From assembly GCA_033557465.1 (NCBI GenBank), contig CM066033.1:592192438-592256437 (forward strand): 64,000 nt of DNA, in the 5' to 3' direction. The translations under genes and the position numbers were made by a program. Within the stretch, counting starts at the first letter, position 1. Each line of letters opens with the position of its first letter. The notes below the pieces were generated by a model, which had not been told where the DNA came from, searched no databases, and was given only the letters and a program-made list of their open reading frames with translations. The stretch is from Ichthyophis bannanicus. Taxonomy: Eukaryota; Chordata; Amphibia; Gymnophiona; Ichthyophiidae. Shown one piece after another: positions 51,513 through 62,090 of this stretch.

Positions 51513-53701
51513 CTTTATTTATTTATTTATTTATTTAGAACACATTTATATACCGCTGCTTCCAGCGATCAGTAGCGGTTTGATTCTTCTTTTGGGGAAG
51601 TCGATCAGGACAGGATGGGGGAGTAAATACATAGAGGACTTGGGGGGTCACGGCACACATGTTTAAAGTTTTGGGGGTAAACATATTTACATTTATATAA
51701 TACATATTTACAGATTGGGGAAATCTCATTTTACTTGGCTATACATGGTTACACATTCTGGGCCATTTGAAGGATACCCAGTGATTTTTTGGGTAGACCT
51801 TGGAGGATGGCATTACAGTAGTCGAGGTGCGGCATGACTAGTGCTTGAGCCACTGACCTGAAGTCGCCTGGTGCTATTATTTTCCTTAGAGGTTGTATCA
51901 CCCTAAGTTTATAGAAGATGGCTTTGTTTGTTTTACGCAGGTGTTTCTCCATTCTTAGGTTGCAGTCGAGTGTGACACCTAGATATTTGATTTCTTCTTT
52001 TGCTTTGTATGTGTTGTTGCACAGGGTGATTGAGTCAGGTGACTTGAAGTTGGGTTTGTTGGACATGTACATTACCTCCGTTTTTTTGTGGTTTATCGTC
52101 ATGTTATTTTTCTGTAGCCATATCAACATTTCGTTCAGGCAGTTTTCGAGCTGTGCATATTTGGGGTCGGCGACGTCCAGTTGCGTGTAGAGCATAATAT
52201 CATCTGCATAGATGTGGTAGTTGATGCTATGCCTTTTAAAGATGTCACAGAGGGGTCTCATGTAGATATTGAACAGTGCTGAGCCCTGTGGTATGCCCTG
52301 CATTTGAGTGAATGGAATAGCTTCTTCCCCATTAAATTGTACTTGAGGCCTTCTGTTAGATATATAGGAGGATAACCATTTGAGGGGGGTTCCCTCAACT
52401 CCTATGGATTCTAGCTTACTAAGGAGTATCTCATGATGTACCGTGTCAAAGGCGGCGGAGATGTCAATGAAAATGAGTATGAACATTTTCTTTGTGTCTT
52501 CTAGTCCTTTAAGTAGGTTGTTCATCAGTGCTATGAGAAGTGTTTCCACTCCATGGTTTCTTCTGAATCCGTATTGTTGTTTGTCCAGGGCATCCTGATC
52601 GTCGAGGTGGTCTTGAAGTTGCAAGAGTACTGCCTTTTCTATGATTTTTGCCAGGAAAGCGATGCTTGATATGGGGCGGTATGATGATGGGTCTTCTTTG
52701 TTGAGGGAATTATTCTTTAGGATCGGCCTTATTATAGATTGTTTTAGTTTCTCCGGCATTTCTCCTTGGCTTAGTGATTGGTTAACAATGTGGGCTATTT
52801 GCTGGTTTATCTCATTTTTTGCCGCTTTGATCCAGGCAGTTGGGCAGGGGTCAAGTGGTGAGGTGGTGGTGTTTATGGAGGTTAAGATGTTGGTGGTTTG
52901 TTGTTTGTCAATGTTGTGGAATTTGCTCCATGTAGATTCTTGTTTTATCTTTGTTCGTTGGTGTGGTGTTTCTAGGGCAAATGTGGGGGTGGTAGTATTC
53001 AGTTTGCTTGCGTAGTGATCTGCTAGTGTTTGTGGGTGTATTGAGCTATCCTGAGGTTCAGGGAGGGCTGTCTTTGTAAGTGATTTTACTAGGGCGAAAA
53101 GCTCCCGTGGTTTGTTAATGGCTTTGTTCAGTATGTTGGTATGGTGTAACCTTTTTGCTGTGTTTATTTCCTCTTTGTAGTTTGCGAGGAGATTAAGGTA
53201 CACTGTCCTGAGTTCAGTGGATTTGGTGTGTCTCCACTTTCTTTCATGCTTCCTGAGCTCTCTCTTCATTTTGGTCAACGTACTGGTGTACCAAGGTTCA
53301 TTTTGCTGTTTCGATGCGTTTGGCGTCTGAGTCTCTTTGAGAGTTGCTATGGTCCGGATTCCGGTGTCCCATTCATTTGCTAAGTCATCGAGGTTTGTTT
53401 TGTCGAGGTCTATATGTGGTTTGATGGACTCAATCAGACCTTCCATGTTTGGTTTGTTGAACCGTCGTTGTTGTTGTGCTGTTCTTTTTGCTTTGGTGTC
53501 TTTAGACAGGTTCGGTAATTTTAACTGTATATTGATTTGGTGGTGGTCTGACCAGGGTAGCGGATTGATCCCTATCTTGGGCTTCTCGTCCTTGTCTTGA
53601 GCATTTTTGGGTGTGAAAACTATGTCTAGGGTATGACCTTTATCATGGGTGGGTTCTGTGATTTGTTGCTGGTAGCCTAGTTGGGACATGTTCAGTCCCA
53701 A
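51513..53701 (-). mobile_element. L2/CR1-like LINE, 5'-truncated, with ~650-codon RT frame
   Basis: Minus-strand frame 51749-53701. The first ~60 residues resemble the end of an AP endonuclease (TLDIVFTPKN, LPWSDHHQI). The RT follows: SSYRPISSIAFLAKIIEKAV, QYGFRRNHGVETLL, IDISAAFDTVHHEILLSKLE, GIPQGSALFNIYMRPL and IYADDIMLY, then LGVTLDCNL and VMPHLDYCNAILQGLPKKSL. Relative to the usual QGSVLSPLLFNIY pattern a few residues are missing after QGS. The frame stops at MAQNV*, short of the usual C-terminus. The 3' end is a (TAAA)-type tail next to 51513-51540 with GCGGTATATAAATGTG. Confidence 0.8.
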
Positions 53702-53706
53702 CTAGG
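53674..53706. repeat. Perfect 13-base hairpin at the LINE 5' junction
   Basis: GCCTAGTTGGGAC and GTCCCAACTAGGC flank a 7-base loop ATGTTCA, exactly where the LINE reading frame begins. The inner arm belongs to the LINE (SQLGYQQ codons) and the outer arm is a reversed copy. Confidence 0.75.
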
Positions 53707-54079
53707 CTTTGTTCAGTCTGTTTCCTTCATGGTGAATATTGTGGGACTTTGTCTTCCTGTTTTCTCTTCCTGTTTCTGCCTTTTATTCTCTTCTTGCCTG
53801 TTCTCCTTTCCCTACTTCTCGTTTCTCTTCTTTCTCCTAACTCTTTCCATGCCTTATTTCCTTCCCCCTATATCAGGCCTTGACAAATTTTCTTGGAATT
53901 TAGGAGCTGGCTGCCTCTGTCACAGTGCTCCTCTCTCCTCCCTCCTCCCAAAGGTGTATCACTGTTCCTTTTTGTAAAGGCCTGATTTACTTTTTTCCCA
54001 TTTTCTATGGTGCCAGGCACCAGGTCCCCATGGCAGCTAAAAAAAATTGGACCTGGCGCCTGTGGCTTTGAACACCTAC
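53707..54079 (+). other. Unassigned
   Basis: Pyrimidine-rich stretch (53740-53860) and no recognisable coding or repeat signal. Confidence 0.4.
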
Positions 54080-55050
54080 AGATGGGATGTTGCAGAATGA
54101 AGAGAGTTGGACACGAATCACCAGAGCCTGCAGAATCGACAGCCCAACTCCTCCAGCCCTCAAATTGAAGAACCAGTATGCAGCCCTGGAAGTGGAGGAG
54201 GAGATGAAAGCATCTGTGATGGAGTGTTTGAGGAAACACCCCATCTCCCACAAGGAAACTCCCCAGCCAAGTCTTGCACAAGTGAGGTATTGCACTGTAA
54301 ACCCCCTGTCCCTTTAAGAAAGGCTGGAGAATGTCTGTGAAGGGTGTGGCCAGGCTCCAGGCTTTATCCCAGGAAGCAAAGGAACTTCGAGGGAGAGAAT
54401 AGCCTGAGATGTTCCAAAGTATGGAGTGACCACCTACCACTCAGGAGATTTTACAGGAAGGTGGGAGCTGGGGTGTTGCCACATTGTTCAGTAGGCCTGT
54501 GCTACTGCTGTGAAACCTTGGGGGAGGGGAGAACTATGTCTCTGCTATCACTGCTGTGAACTCCCTGTAAATAAAGCATTTTCCTTTAACCTGCCTGGCT
54601 CCATGGGGTTTTATGTCCTGACACGCCCACAACTTTTACAGCATCCCAGGAAAGAAGAGCTCTATCACCCCTAAAATTGCAGAATCTGTGACCACAAGGA
54701 AGCAAAGGGTAGTGGTGGCTGGTGAAACTCTAAGGGGTACTGAGGCAACTATCTGCTGACCAGATTTGATGCCTAGAAAGGTGTGCCGTCTACCAGGTAC
54801 CAAAATTTGAGATGTTACGTAGAGGTTGCCGAGACTCATCAAGCCTACTGACTATTATCTGATGTTGCTCATCCATGCCAGCACAAATAATATTTCTAGG
54901 TATCCCTCTGAGCATATCAAAAGTGACTTCATGGTTCTGGAACAAAAGATGAAGCAGATAAGTGTTAAGGGGTTGTTCTCTTCAATCCTCCATGTTGAGG
55001 GTAAAAGCCAAGGCAGAAAAGCTCGTTTTTTACCCCAAGCCTGACATTAT
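54080..55050 (+). pseudogene. CR1-type LINE ORF1 relic with SGNH-esterase-like domain
   Basis: 54087-54250 reads IDSPTPPALKLKNQYAALEV, like the region before the esterase in CR1 ORF1 proteins. 54700-55040 reads VVVAGETLRGTEA (in place of the usual GDSLLRGTE block), then RRLPRLIKPTDYYLMLLIHA, STNNISR and VLEQKMKQISVKGLFSSILH. These are conserved blocks of the SGNH hydrolase domain. The nucleophile serine block is mutated. The two parts are separated by about 350 unrelated bases (54260-54610) that end with an AATAAA near 54571 and may be another insertion. Confidence 0.55.
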
Positions 55051-55480
55051 CCAGTTTTTTTTTCTCCATTTTAACGATCACTCCCTATTTTTCACTCTTA
55101 TCAGCTATCTCCAGGAACAAGCAGGAATGAGTCTTCACATATGAGTATCGTCTGTACCGACGGAGCCTGTGTGGGAACACTCCCCAGCGTCCAATAAGAA
55201 AGCTTTTGGGAGCATCCCACAGTGCCTGCGTGCTGCCTTCCCGCCTTTCCCAACCGCCTCTCTCCAGTTCTTTTCCACGGAAAAAGCAGGTCGTGTTCCT
55301 GTCACTGCAGAAGAAGTTCTTTATTTTTTCTTTATTCTTTTGTGTCGCGTCTGCCTCCTTCGACGTCGGACTGGTACCGTCGGTCTTTTCTTTCTTTAAA
55401 AAAAAAACAACAAAAAAAACTTATACTTTCTTCACTGTGCATTTTAGTTTTTGGGCCTTAGACCTAAAAATTTTCTCCTC

Positions 55481-57337
55481 ATGGAGAAGCCCGCCTCCGG
55501 GTTTAAAAAGTGCACAAAATGTGGCGGTACTATTTCTGTCACCGACACCCATGATTGGTGTCTAAAATGTTTGGGTCCTGACCATTCCATCATGGATTGT
55601 GTGTCCTGTACCATAATGTCTAAAAGAGGTCGGCAGAACCGAGCAGCCAAGCTCAGTACCCTGTTTCCCTCTGATGCAGCTTCGGTGGCATCGACGTCTT
55701 CCAGGGCTTCTTCCTCCTCCCATGGATCTCGGGTAACCAAGCATAAATCTGGCCGGTCCTCGAAGGGCAAATCTCCTTCTAAGCATCGAGATGCCTCCGG
55801 GCTTGTCCTCGATGACTCCGCACCGGCAAAGTTACCCCGGCGGGAAGTTCCGGCTTCCAAAGCATTGTCTATGGGGTCACAGGTTGACATCGATGGCTTG
55901 GCCTCGACCGATCACCTGTTGCCGTGTTCTGGGGTACCGGTGGCTCCCACTGGTACCGACATCCAGACTTTGGTGGCGTCGATGGATCAGAAGATTCTGA
56001 CCATGCAGCGCACCCTGACGGCATTCATGCAGGCTGCGACGCCTCCAGTACCGCAACAATCCCCTTTGCCGGTACCGGCTCCTGCACCGGCATCATTCCC
56101 GGTGCCGGTACCGATTGCATCGGCTTCGGTGTCGAATGCAACGGTATCCTGTCCTGTGATGCCCATCGGTACCGAACCGGTACCGGTTACTCCCGATGTC
56201 GATCCCACTTGGTACGCATATCGGGCTTTACAGGAGCATCCAGACAGGCGATACTTCGATTCCTCCGAAGACTCTGATGAGTCCGAAGGATCTGTCGAGG
56301 CATCGATACTTCTTCCTCAGGAGTCATCTTCTCCTAAACGAAGAATGTCTCCTCCAGAAGACTTGCCTTTTCAAGACTTCATTAGGGAGGTGGCTAGGGG
56401 CCTCTCCATCACAGTGGCCCCTGAGTCAGAGCCTAGAGCCAAGCAGCTGGATATTCTACAATATCCCAAGGCTCCTAAAGAGGCAACTACTTTACCTGTT
56501 CATGAGATTTTGTATGATCTCATGTTGAGCATGTGGGAGACACCTCTTACTACCTCTCCTCATTCTCGCAGGTTAGACACCATGTATCGTGTCCCTCCTT
56601 GTCCTGGCTTTCATAAGACTCAGCTTCCTCACCACTCTATTGTGGTAGAGTCTGCCATGAGAAAGATAAAGAGTGCAAAAAGACACTCATCTAATCCTCC
56701 AGGATGTGAATGCAGGACCCTAGATGCTTTTGGCCATAGGGTTTTTCAAGCTTCTATGCTAGCTGCCAGAATCAACTCCTATAGTCTCTATATAGGGATG
56801 TTTCTAAAGGAAGTCACAGATCATTTGCAGACTTTAACCCCTTTTATTTCAGAAGATAAAAGGCAGGAGTTTCTCACTTGGCTCAAACATGCCCAGGATG
56901 TTTCCAAATTTTCCAGCCGTGCAGCCTTTGACTCTATTGAGTGTGTAAGCAGAGCCTCGGCTATTGCCATAGGTGCACGCAGAATTGCTTGGCTACAAGC
57001 TTCTGATTTGGAACTCTGGGTCCAGGATGAATTAGGAAATCTTCCTTGTACAGGTGAAAACCTTTTTGGCAAGGATTGGCAAGCAAAGGCCACTCAGATG
57101 GATGCTGAGAGCTCCGCTTTGGATCGACTTTCAAAGTCCACCTCTGCTCCTGCTAAGAAAAGATTGTTCAAAAAGACATCTTTTTCTAAAAAGGGAAGAT
57201 ACTATCCTGCTTATGGTCAGCAGGCATCTTCTGCAGGTCGTTTTGCTGCAAAACGTCAGCAACCACCTAAACAGGCCAAGTCAAAGGCTGCTAGGCCTTC
57301 TACGGCCCAGTAGCCTCAGCCTCCTCAGGGCCTTTGA
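55481..57337 (+). CDS. B3 gag
   Basis: Gag-like protein starting MEKPASGFKKCTKCGGTISV (the frame is open from 55451, but conservation with A and B1 supports this ATG). N-terminal zinc pattern C-x2-C-x13-C-x2-C, GPDH, C. The middle is Ser/Pro/Val-rich with repeated GGTACCG words. The C-terminal part is capsid-like: HEILYDLMLSMWETPL, VESAMRKIKSAKRHSSNPPG, AIAIGARRIAWLQASDLELW, GENLFGKDW. A Lys-rich tail follows. The open frame is 611 codons to TAG 57311-57313; comparison with A3 suggests this replaced a CAG. The ancestral stop is TGA 57335-57337, in the context GGC CTT TGA C, with pol in +1. Confidence 0.8.
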
Positions 57338-59143
57338 CTTGCAACTAGAGAACTTAGCCTTTCTAGCTCTGGAAGAACCAGAGCCCCTCACCATTCCAGG
57401 AAGGTTGGCTTACTTTGCTCCCAGATGGGAACAAATCACAGCAGAGCAATGGACCCTCTCCATCATAAGGGAAAGGGTACAAGCTTCATTTCTTAAGCCT
57501 TCCTCCTCGCACCATGGTGAAGCAGTTCAATTCTCCAACATCTCTCCTCAACCTTCTGAGTCAGGAGATTGCCACCCTTCTTGCCCAAGGGGCAATAGAA
57601 GTACCTCTTCTTCAACAGGGCTCAGGGTTCTACTCCCCTTATTTTCTTATCCCAAAGAAAACAGGGGGCTACAGACCCATATTAGGTCTCAGAGAATTGA
57701 ACAAGTTTCTATTCAAAGAGAAATTCAAGATGATTTCTCTCGGTGCTCTGCTTCCATACCTTCAGAGTCAGGACTGGCTTTGTTCTCTAGATCTCAAGGA
57801 TGTGTACACCCATGTCCTCATCCATTCAACAGACAGAAGGTTCCTTTTGGTTCCTTTTTCAGGAAAGCACTACCAATACAGGGTGCTTCCGTTCGGTCTG
57901 GCCTCTGCACCAAGGGTGTTCACAAAATGCATGGCAGTAGTAGCTGCATTTCTACGCACTCTGGGAATATTTGTCTTGCCTTACCTGGACGACTGGCTCA
58001 TTCGAGCTCCATCCCAGTCAGAGGCCCAGAATTGTCTAATCTGCACAATGCGTGTTCTCCAGTATTTGGGACTGGTAATAAACATCCCAAAATCAAATCT
58101 CACCCCTACTCAGTCTTCGGAGTTTATAGGGGCCTTGCTGGATACCACAACTGCAAGGGCCTATCTTCCTCAGGCCCGTTGCCTAAACTTAGTGCAGTTA
58201 GCCTCCCAGATACAGTTAAAGTCCCATTTAACTGCTCGAGCGATGTTACAACTCTTAGGCCACATGGCATCTACCGTGCACGTGGTTCCATATGCTCGCC
58301 TTCACATGAGGGCAGCTCAATGGACTTTGTCCACCCAATGGACTCAGGCATCAGGTTGCCTGTCAGACAAAATAGTAAACTCCAGTCGCCTTTTTTGGTC
58401 TCTCCAGTGGTGGAAGTCCTCTCCAAATCTGTTGCTGGGGTCCCCTTTTCAGCAGTCACTATCCCAAGCAACTCTTACAACAGATGCTTCTCCAATGGGA
58501 TGGGGAGCTCATCTGCAGGATCTCTCCACCCAGGGCATCTGGTCTCCACAGGAGACTTCTCTGCATATCAATCTCTTGGAACTCAGAGCAATATTCTTAG
58601 CTCTGAGTGTTCCATTCCCTGCTCAGCTACAGGACAGTCCTCATCCATACGGACAACCAAGTAGCCATGTTCTATGTAAACAAGCAGGGTGGGACTGGCT
58701 CTCTGTCGCTTTGCAACGAAGCTTTGTGACTGTGGGCCTTCGAAAGAGAGCATCACATTCATCTTCTGGCAGTATATCTTCCAGGCATTCAAAACTCTTG
58801 GGCAGACAGACTCAGTCGAGTTCTGCTTCCACACGAGTGGTCCCTCCACATGGACCAGGTAGCCAGGATTTTTTGAATTTGGGGAACCCCGGACATAGAC
58901 CTCTTTGCAAGTCCGTGGAATGCCAAACTTCCCCGGTTCTGTTCCAGAATTCCGTGTCAGGGAGTTCATGACAAGGATGCCTTCCTCCTTCACTGGGGTC
59001 AAGACTTCCTTTATGCCTTTCCACCCATTCCCCTAATTCCCAAAACACTATTCAAGCTTCAGAGAGATCGAGGAGCCATGATCCTCATAGCACCACATTG
59101 GCCATGCCAAGTGTGGTATCCTCTACTTCTGCATCTCTCTTAA
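57336..59143 (+). pseudogene. B3 reverse transcriptase / RNase H (frameshifts)
   Basis: Pol begins in the +1 frame (FDLQLENLAFLALEEPEPLT, RLAYFAPRWEQITAEQW). It shifts near 57517 into the frame of 57514-58971, which has VPKKTGG-type fingers (IPKKTGGYRPILGLRELNKF), LDLKDVYTHVLIH, FGLASAPRVFTKCM and YLDDWL at 57982, then TTDASPMGWGAHL. A second shift near 58608 interrupts RNase H, which goes on in another frame (HTDNQVAMFYVNKQGGTGS, WADRLSR, IDLFASPW, YAFPPIPLIP, APHWPCQVWYPLL). Confidence 0.8.
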
Positions 59144-59619
59144 GCTCCTTCCCTGGACTTGGGCTCTGCACCAGACCTCCTATCCCAGGAGGAGGGAACG
59201 TTGTGGCACCCAAACCCCCAGTCTCTTCATCTCAGGGCTTGGTTGCTGAAGGCCTAGACCTTCAAGGTTTTCATCTTTCTCAGCAGGTCAGAGATATTAT
59301 TCATGCCTCTAGAAAGCCTTCTACTAGACGTTCCTATGCTTTCAAATGGAAAAGATTTACCATTTGGTGTTCAGAGAAGGGTCTTAACCCTCTTGCAATA
59401 CCTTTGTATTTTTTACTAGAGTATCTCCTGCATTTATCTCCTGCAGGTCTTAAAACAAATTCAGTAAGAGTCCATTTGAGTGCTATTGCAGCATCCCTCA
59501 AGCCTCTCAATGGACAGCCTATTTCATCTCATCCTCTTATAACAAGATTCATGAGAGGCCGCCTTCTAACTAAACCTCCCATTAGACCACCTCCAGTGGC
59601 ATGGGACTTAAACTTGGTT
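59098..59619 (+). pseudogene. B3 tyrosine recombinase, N-terminal half only
   Basis: Open frame overlapping the pol end: QGLVAEGLDLQGFHLSQQVR, then STRRSYAFKWKRFTIWCSEK and AGLKTNSVRVHLSAIAASLK, RGRLLTKPPIRPPPVAWDLN. It is cut by the C2 insertion before box I, so no catalytic residue is left in the window. Confidence 0.8.
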
Positions 59620-60596
59620 CCTGAACGGTCCTCCAGTTTAGTCCTCCACATCCGGGTAGTGCACCTCCTCCTGCAGCCTGGAGACTGGACCAATCAAAAT
59701 CTTTCTGTGTGATGTATGCAGTCGGAGCTCCCATCAGCCCCCAGTGTGTCCAGTCTCCTTGCAGCTGGAGGACGTGTGTGCCTGGTCTAGGCGCACTTAG
59801 TGACAGTTGGGGGAGCAACACTAGATAGTTTTTTGTTTGGGGGTTTTTCTTTCTCCATATCGTTCCTTTTCTTTTTGGAGGTAGCTGTTCCTTTAAGTAA
59901 AAAAAAAAAAAAAAAGTAACGGAGGGGCCTCCCGGTGTCAAAGCCAGTCCTGCATTGGGCTCCTGCCTTCATAACCGGGGTCATTTGGCAGCCAGACAGG
60001 TTAGATCTCTCCCCTAGACTGCACGGGGAAGAGATCTACCTTTCCCGGACAGCTCCTTCGGTTTGGGCTGCTTTCTGTGCCTGTGGGTTTTTTGCCTGTG
60101 CCTCGCAGTGCTTATCTCCCTCCTGCTACCTCAGGTACTGCAGCGCGCTTCAGCTTCCAGCGGTGAGCTGGCTTCCGACGGAGCCTCGCCTGTGCGGTGA
60201 GTGCCCGTTCTGCGGGACTCGTGTTTTCGTTTGATTTTCATTTGATTTTGTTTGATTTTCATTTCATTTCTTTTTTCCTCATTTGCTTAGTTTCTTTTCG
60301 TGCCCTTTTCTGTGCGCGGGTGCATGGGGTCCAGCGGCCATTTTACAGCCCTGCTTTGGTTTTTTTCCCGCCGGATGAAACAGCTGTGCACGTGTTACCC
60401 TTGCGTTTTTTAGGCCTTCTGCGGTGGCGATTTTGCCCAGGGACCCCTCAATGTTCTGGGGGATATTTTATTTCTAAAAAAAAAAAAAAAAAAAGAAAAG
60501 AAGCTAGCTTATACGGGGATAACAGCATCTGCGTTTTTTATTTTTCCTTTGGAGTTTAGCTCAGACTTTATTGGCTGGACCTGCTCCTGAGCTGGC

Positions 60597-62090
60597 ATGG
60601 CTACCAAACCGCAGTGCGTGATCTGTGGTTCGCGCAGGGGAGCGGTGGCTGAGTCTGGAATCTGTCGGGGCTGTGCCTCGGTTTCTTCAGACTTGGAACA
60701 TTAGATGGAGCTGAAGGAGCTGCCGGATCCTGACGGCCCTCCTCTTCTGGCGGAGGGAGAACTCTCACCTGGATCTCGCCCGTCTTGTTCTGCGCCCCAT
60801 CCTAACGGGCATGCTAGTATGTTGCCGAGTGCGGCCACGGAGTCTCACCCTGTGGATTTTTCCCCGGACTTTGTTCTTATGATGCACCAGGCCTTTCGCT
60901 TAAGCCGTTCCGGCAAGCTGCCAGAGGCCTGGCCGGCGTCCCTTCCCTCCTTTGTGACAGGGGAGTCCCGGCGTGCTTCCCAGCCTGCCGCCAAACGCTT
61001 CAGGTCCGTGGACCAGGAACAGGACGCCCTGAGTTACCAGGATCTGGATGCAGAGGGAGATGCTGAGGCTGAGGAGTTGGAAGACGGTGAGATTCCAGAG
61101 CCGGAGGACCAGGCCCGGATTATTCGGGTATTTCGTAGGGAAGAGCTGGTGCCTTTGATCACGGAGTCTCTTTAGACACTTAATCTAGCGGTCACTCGCC
61201 CTATTGAGGAAGATGGCTTGGAGGATCCTCTCATTCAGGCCGTGCGGGAGTCCCAAGTCGTGTTTCCAGTACACCGTGTGGTAGAGCAAATGATTCAAAC
61301 TGAGTGGGATCAACCGGATTCCGGTCTGAAGGGGATTCGGACTATGAACCGTCTGTATCCCTTAGCCGACAAAGACAAGGAGATGTTTAAGTCGCCGCGA
61401 GTGGATGCAGCGGTGTCAGCTGTAACTAAGAAAACCACCATCCCTGTTGAAGGCGGTGCTGCCTTAAAAGATGCACAAGATAAGAAGGTAGATAATTTGT
61501 TGAAACAGGCCTTTGACACCAATGCCTTGTCCCTGCAGGCCTCTATTTGTGGCGCATGGGTGGCTAGGGCCTGTTTACGTTGGGCTCAGCACCTGCGGTC
61601 GACTTCCGGCTTGGATCAGCAGAGGTTGTTGGAGGTGACCCGCCTGGAGTCTGGGTCAGCGTACCTGGCGGATGTGCATTATGACTTGATCAGGACCTTG
61701 GCTAATAGCATGGCTTCCTTGGTGGCGGCGCGCCGGTCTATCTGGTTGCGGAACTGGGCGGCCGACGGATCTTCTAAATCTCGCCTCAGTAAGCTGCCCT
61801 TCAAGGGCAAGTTATTGTTTGGAGACGCTCTGGATAAGTTGGTTAAGGACCTCGGGGAGTCTAAGGGCGGTAGGCTGCCAGAGGATAAGCCTAAACTAAA
61901 TAGAACCTTGCCACCTTCGCGAGGCCAATTTCGGGACTTTCGCAGATTTCGCTCTTCACGCCTTTGGAGTTCCCAGCGTGGTCGCTTTGGATTCCGCTCC
62001 CAAGGGTTTCGTGGTTTTCGAGGAGCGGGACGAGGCTTCTCGGGGACCGCCTCCTCCTCGCCCTCTTCCTTTAGTCGCAAGCCACAATGA
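60597..62090 (+). pseudogene. C2 gag (two nonsense codons)
   Basis: Starts MATKPQCVICGSRRGAVAES with the C-x2-C-x13-C-x2-C pattern. TAG at 60702-60704 and TAG at 61173-61175 interrupt a frame that is otherwise continuous: FSPDFVLMMHQAFRLSRSGK, EELEDGEIPEPEDQARIIRV, then VFPVHRVVEQMIQTEWDQPD and SRLSKLPFKGKLLFGDALDK. The tail is Phe/Arg/Gly-rich. Ends CCA CAA TGA, with pol in +1. Confidence 0.8.

Larger units (their letters stand above)
55107..59619 (+). mobile_element. B3: pol-bearing family-B DIRS, interrupted by C2
   Basis: Starts ATCTCCAGGAACAAG and has the family-B left ITR with CCAAT-like box and NRF1-like GC stretch. Unlike B1 and B2 it carries RT, RNase H and the first half of YR, so it represents the autonomous parent structure. 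C2 cuts it at 59619/59620 in the middle of YR; the rest lies outside the window. Confidence 0.85.

Noticed and set aside
54260..54610. Possible solo LTR with an AATAAA
   Set aside because: I see no TG..CA ends or flanking duplication. Left as an unassigned insertion.
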